A stretch of DNA of 64,000 nt from Heracleum sosnowskyi (taxonomy: Eukaryota; Streptophyta; Magnoliopsida; Apiales; Apiaceae). Below, piece after piece: positions 62,975 to 64,000 of this stretch. The notes beneath the pieces were generated by a model that was given only the letters and a program-made list of their open reading frames with translations, did no database searches and was not told the DNA's origin. The stretch covers positions 46,601,133 through 46,665,132 of the forward strand of contig CM061238.1 of the NCBI GenBank assembly GCA_030848705.1, given 5' to 3'. Position numbers and translations under genes: made by a program. Position 1 is the stretch's first letter. Each line of letters starts with the position of its first letter.

Positions 62975-64000
62975 AAGAAGAAGACTGTTCAACCACTTGT
63001 GCATGCAAAAGTTCTTAATCAACATGGGTTTTGAATAAATGTTCCTGTAGATCAGCTATGTGAGCTAACAACATTGTAATGTATGTGTCTGTGTGTGCAT
63101 TCACTTGAATTTATCTTGTAAGTGTATCACTCATCTCACGTGCATGTGTTTCACTTAGTGTTTGACTCACATCACTCAACATTAGCTGTCTGTTTGCTCC
63201 TTTTTGATCAGTACCTACATTGAAAAACACCCAAGCCTCTTCAAGAGAGGTCAATGGTGGTGCAATGGGAGTTCGCAAATCCCGATCCTCAATCATGTCT
63301 ATCAAATCACTTGTAATTGAAATCTGAATTGCTTCAATGATAGACTGACCAAGTTGCCTTCCACTTTCTCCAGATAAATCTGCGAGTGGAAATCCCTTTA
63401 AGGAGCCAGAGATGTTCCCTCTGGGAGGGGATAAAATGATTCTATTTTAATTTGGCAAAGAATCAGATTTTCCCTCTGATGCATGTGAATGCACTTCTAC
63501 CATAACAATGGTAGGCACTGTAACTAGTTGCAGGTGCTCTGATTTCACTGTGTCCTGAGTTTCATCTAATGAAATTGTCTTCTCCCATTGTGAGTAATGA
63601 GAGTGTGCTTGACTCAGTACAAAGTGCCATGACCCGATGACGAATTTCAATAGATTCATCCTGTTGAGAGAATGTCTCTAGAAACAGTTCATTGACCATT
63701 TCAAAGTCCATATCCTGTTGAGAGGATACAGACGGGCTGACAGATGCCTCAGTATTTGTTGAATTTCTTTAGAGAAGGCAGAGATTTGGAACCACTCATT
63801 GTTTCAATCAAAATACTTCTTTGTTTAACAGTTGATTTCTGTTCAGGCTGAGAGGTCAAGAAAGTTGTAGACTTATTGTTTGGCTCTAAGACCTGGGATA
63901 GAGATTGTGGATCTACAATCCCTTGGTCAGCCGTAACAACCACTTGGGTTCGGCAACAATAAAAAAAGTGGATAGAGAGATAGAAAGTAATACCTGAATT
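62975..64000 (-). pseudogene. ORF3 upstream fragment of element F
   Basis: Minus-strand pieces at 63943-63749, 63659-63447 and 63305-63111 give Ser/Thr/Gln-rich linker sequence. A helical segment near 63110-62980 then leads across element C into the TKGEK end at 14375-14395. Several stops and shifts are present. The N-terminal domain would lie beyond 64000. I assign it by continuity with 14101-14531 and by composition. Confidence 0.5.

Larger units (their letters stand above)
13704..64000 (-). mobile_element. Element F: Sirevirus-like remnant that hosts element C
   Basis: F is visible in two blocks, 13704-14531 and 62975-64000, separated by element C. The left block holds a possible 3' LTR, a PPT and the end of an ORF3 with a coiled coil and TKGEK; the right block holds upstream parts of the same ORF3. 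The pieces read on across the C insertion. F appears to have inserted into gag of element A. Its 5' portion is outside the window. Confidence 0.6.

Noticed and set aside
1..64000. CRISPR array, operon or prophage interpretation of the dispersed repeats
   Set aside because: The repeats are irregularly spaced, on both strands and inside plant retrotransposons.

Overview
The window is plant nuclear DNA made almost entirely of nested LTR retrotransposons. The kingdom is inferred from plant-type Ty1/copia and Ty3/gypsy polyproteins, primer sites for plant tRNA-iMet and tRNA-Asp, and LTR structure; the species cannot be read from the sequence. I see no ordinary host gene, rRNA, tRNA or CRISPR array. 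Six elements can be separated by LTR ends, target-site duplications (TSDs), polypurine tracts (PPTs) and reading frames: A (577-13703, minus, 5' end outside the window), F (13704-14531 plus 62975-64000, minus, remnant), C (14532-62974, minus), D (17727-45447, plus), B (26310-39327, plus) and E (49959-58858, plus). The order is A > F > C > (D > B; E), so B sits at the fifth level.

A, B, C and F are Sirevirus-like copia elements: large zinc-knuckle gag, a PR-IN-RT-RNase H pol, and a long third reading frame (ORF3) between pol and the 3' LTR. B is complete and looks fresh: all three reading frames are open, catalytic residues are present, the TSD is perfect, and I see only one C-run length difference between its LTRs. 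A is a chimera with two diverged protease modules, an extra 86-codon minigene and an ORF3 with a probable 77-nt intron. C has several stops and frameshifts and is split by D (in ORF3) and E (in pol). F survives as a possible 3' LTR and part of ORF3. D is a Tekay-like chromovirus with 5-kb, nearly identical LTRs around a wrecked interior. E is an Athila-like gypsy element in which RNase H runs straight into an env-region protein, with no integrase.

Three patterns stand out. (1) Each of four families carries its own short motif scattered through LTR, coding linkers and spacer: TCAACGAAA in B, TGACAG in A, ATCCTGA in C, GCGCGCCCGCG in E. The motif is often kept on both strands and in different reading frames. 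In A, B and C it clusters in the spacer before ORF3, where each element also has promoter-like features. This suggests a self-recognition system in which ORF3 or a host factor reads a family-specific DNA or RNA tag. (2) At the gag-pol junction of A, B and C a 36, 38 or 43 nt GT...AG interval lies between a TGG codon and a GGN codon; the three lengths differ modulo 3, yet leaving the interval out always puts gag and pol in one frame. (3) The ORF3 proteins are very diverged but share an N-terminal domain, a coiled coil ending in K/T-K-G-E-K, and a C-terminal domain.

LTR divergences counted by eye (B 0 substitutions, D about 13 in 5005, E about 6 in 1333, C 5 in 599) rank the insertions in the same order as the nesting.
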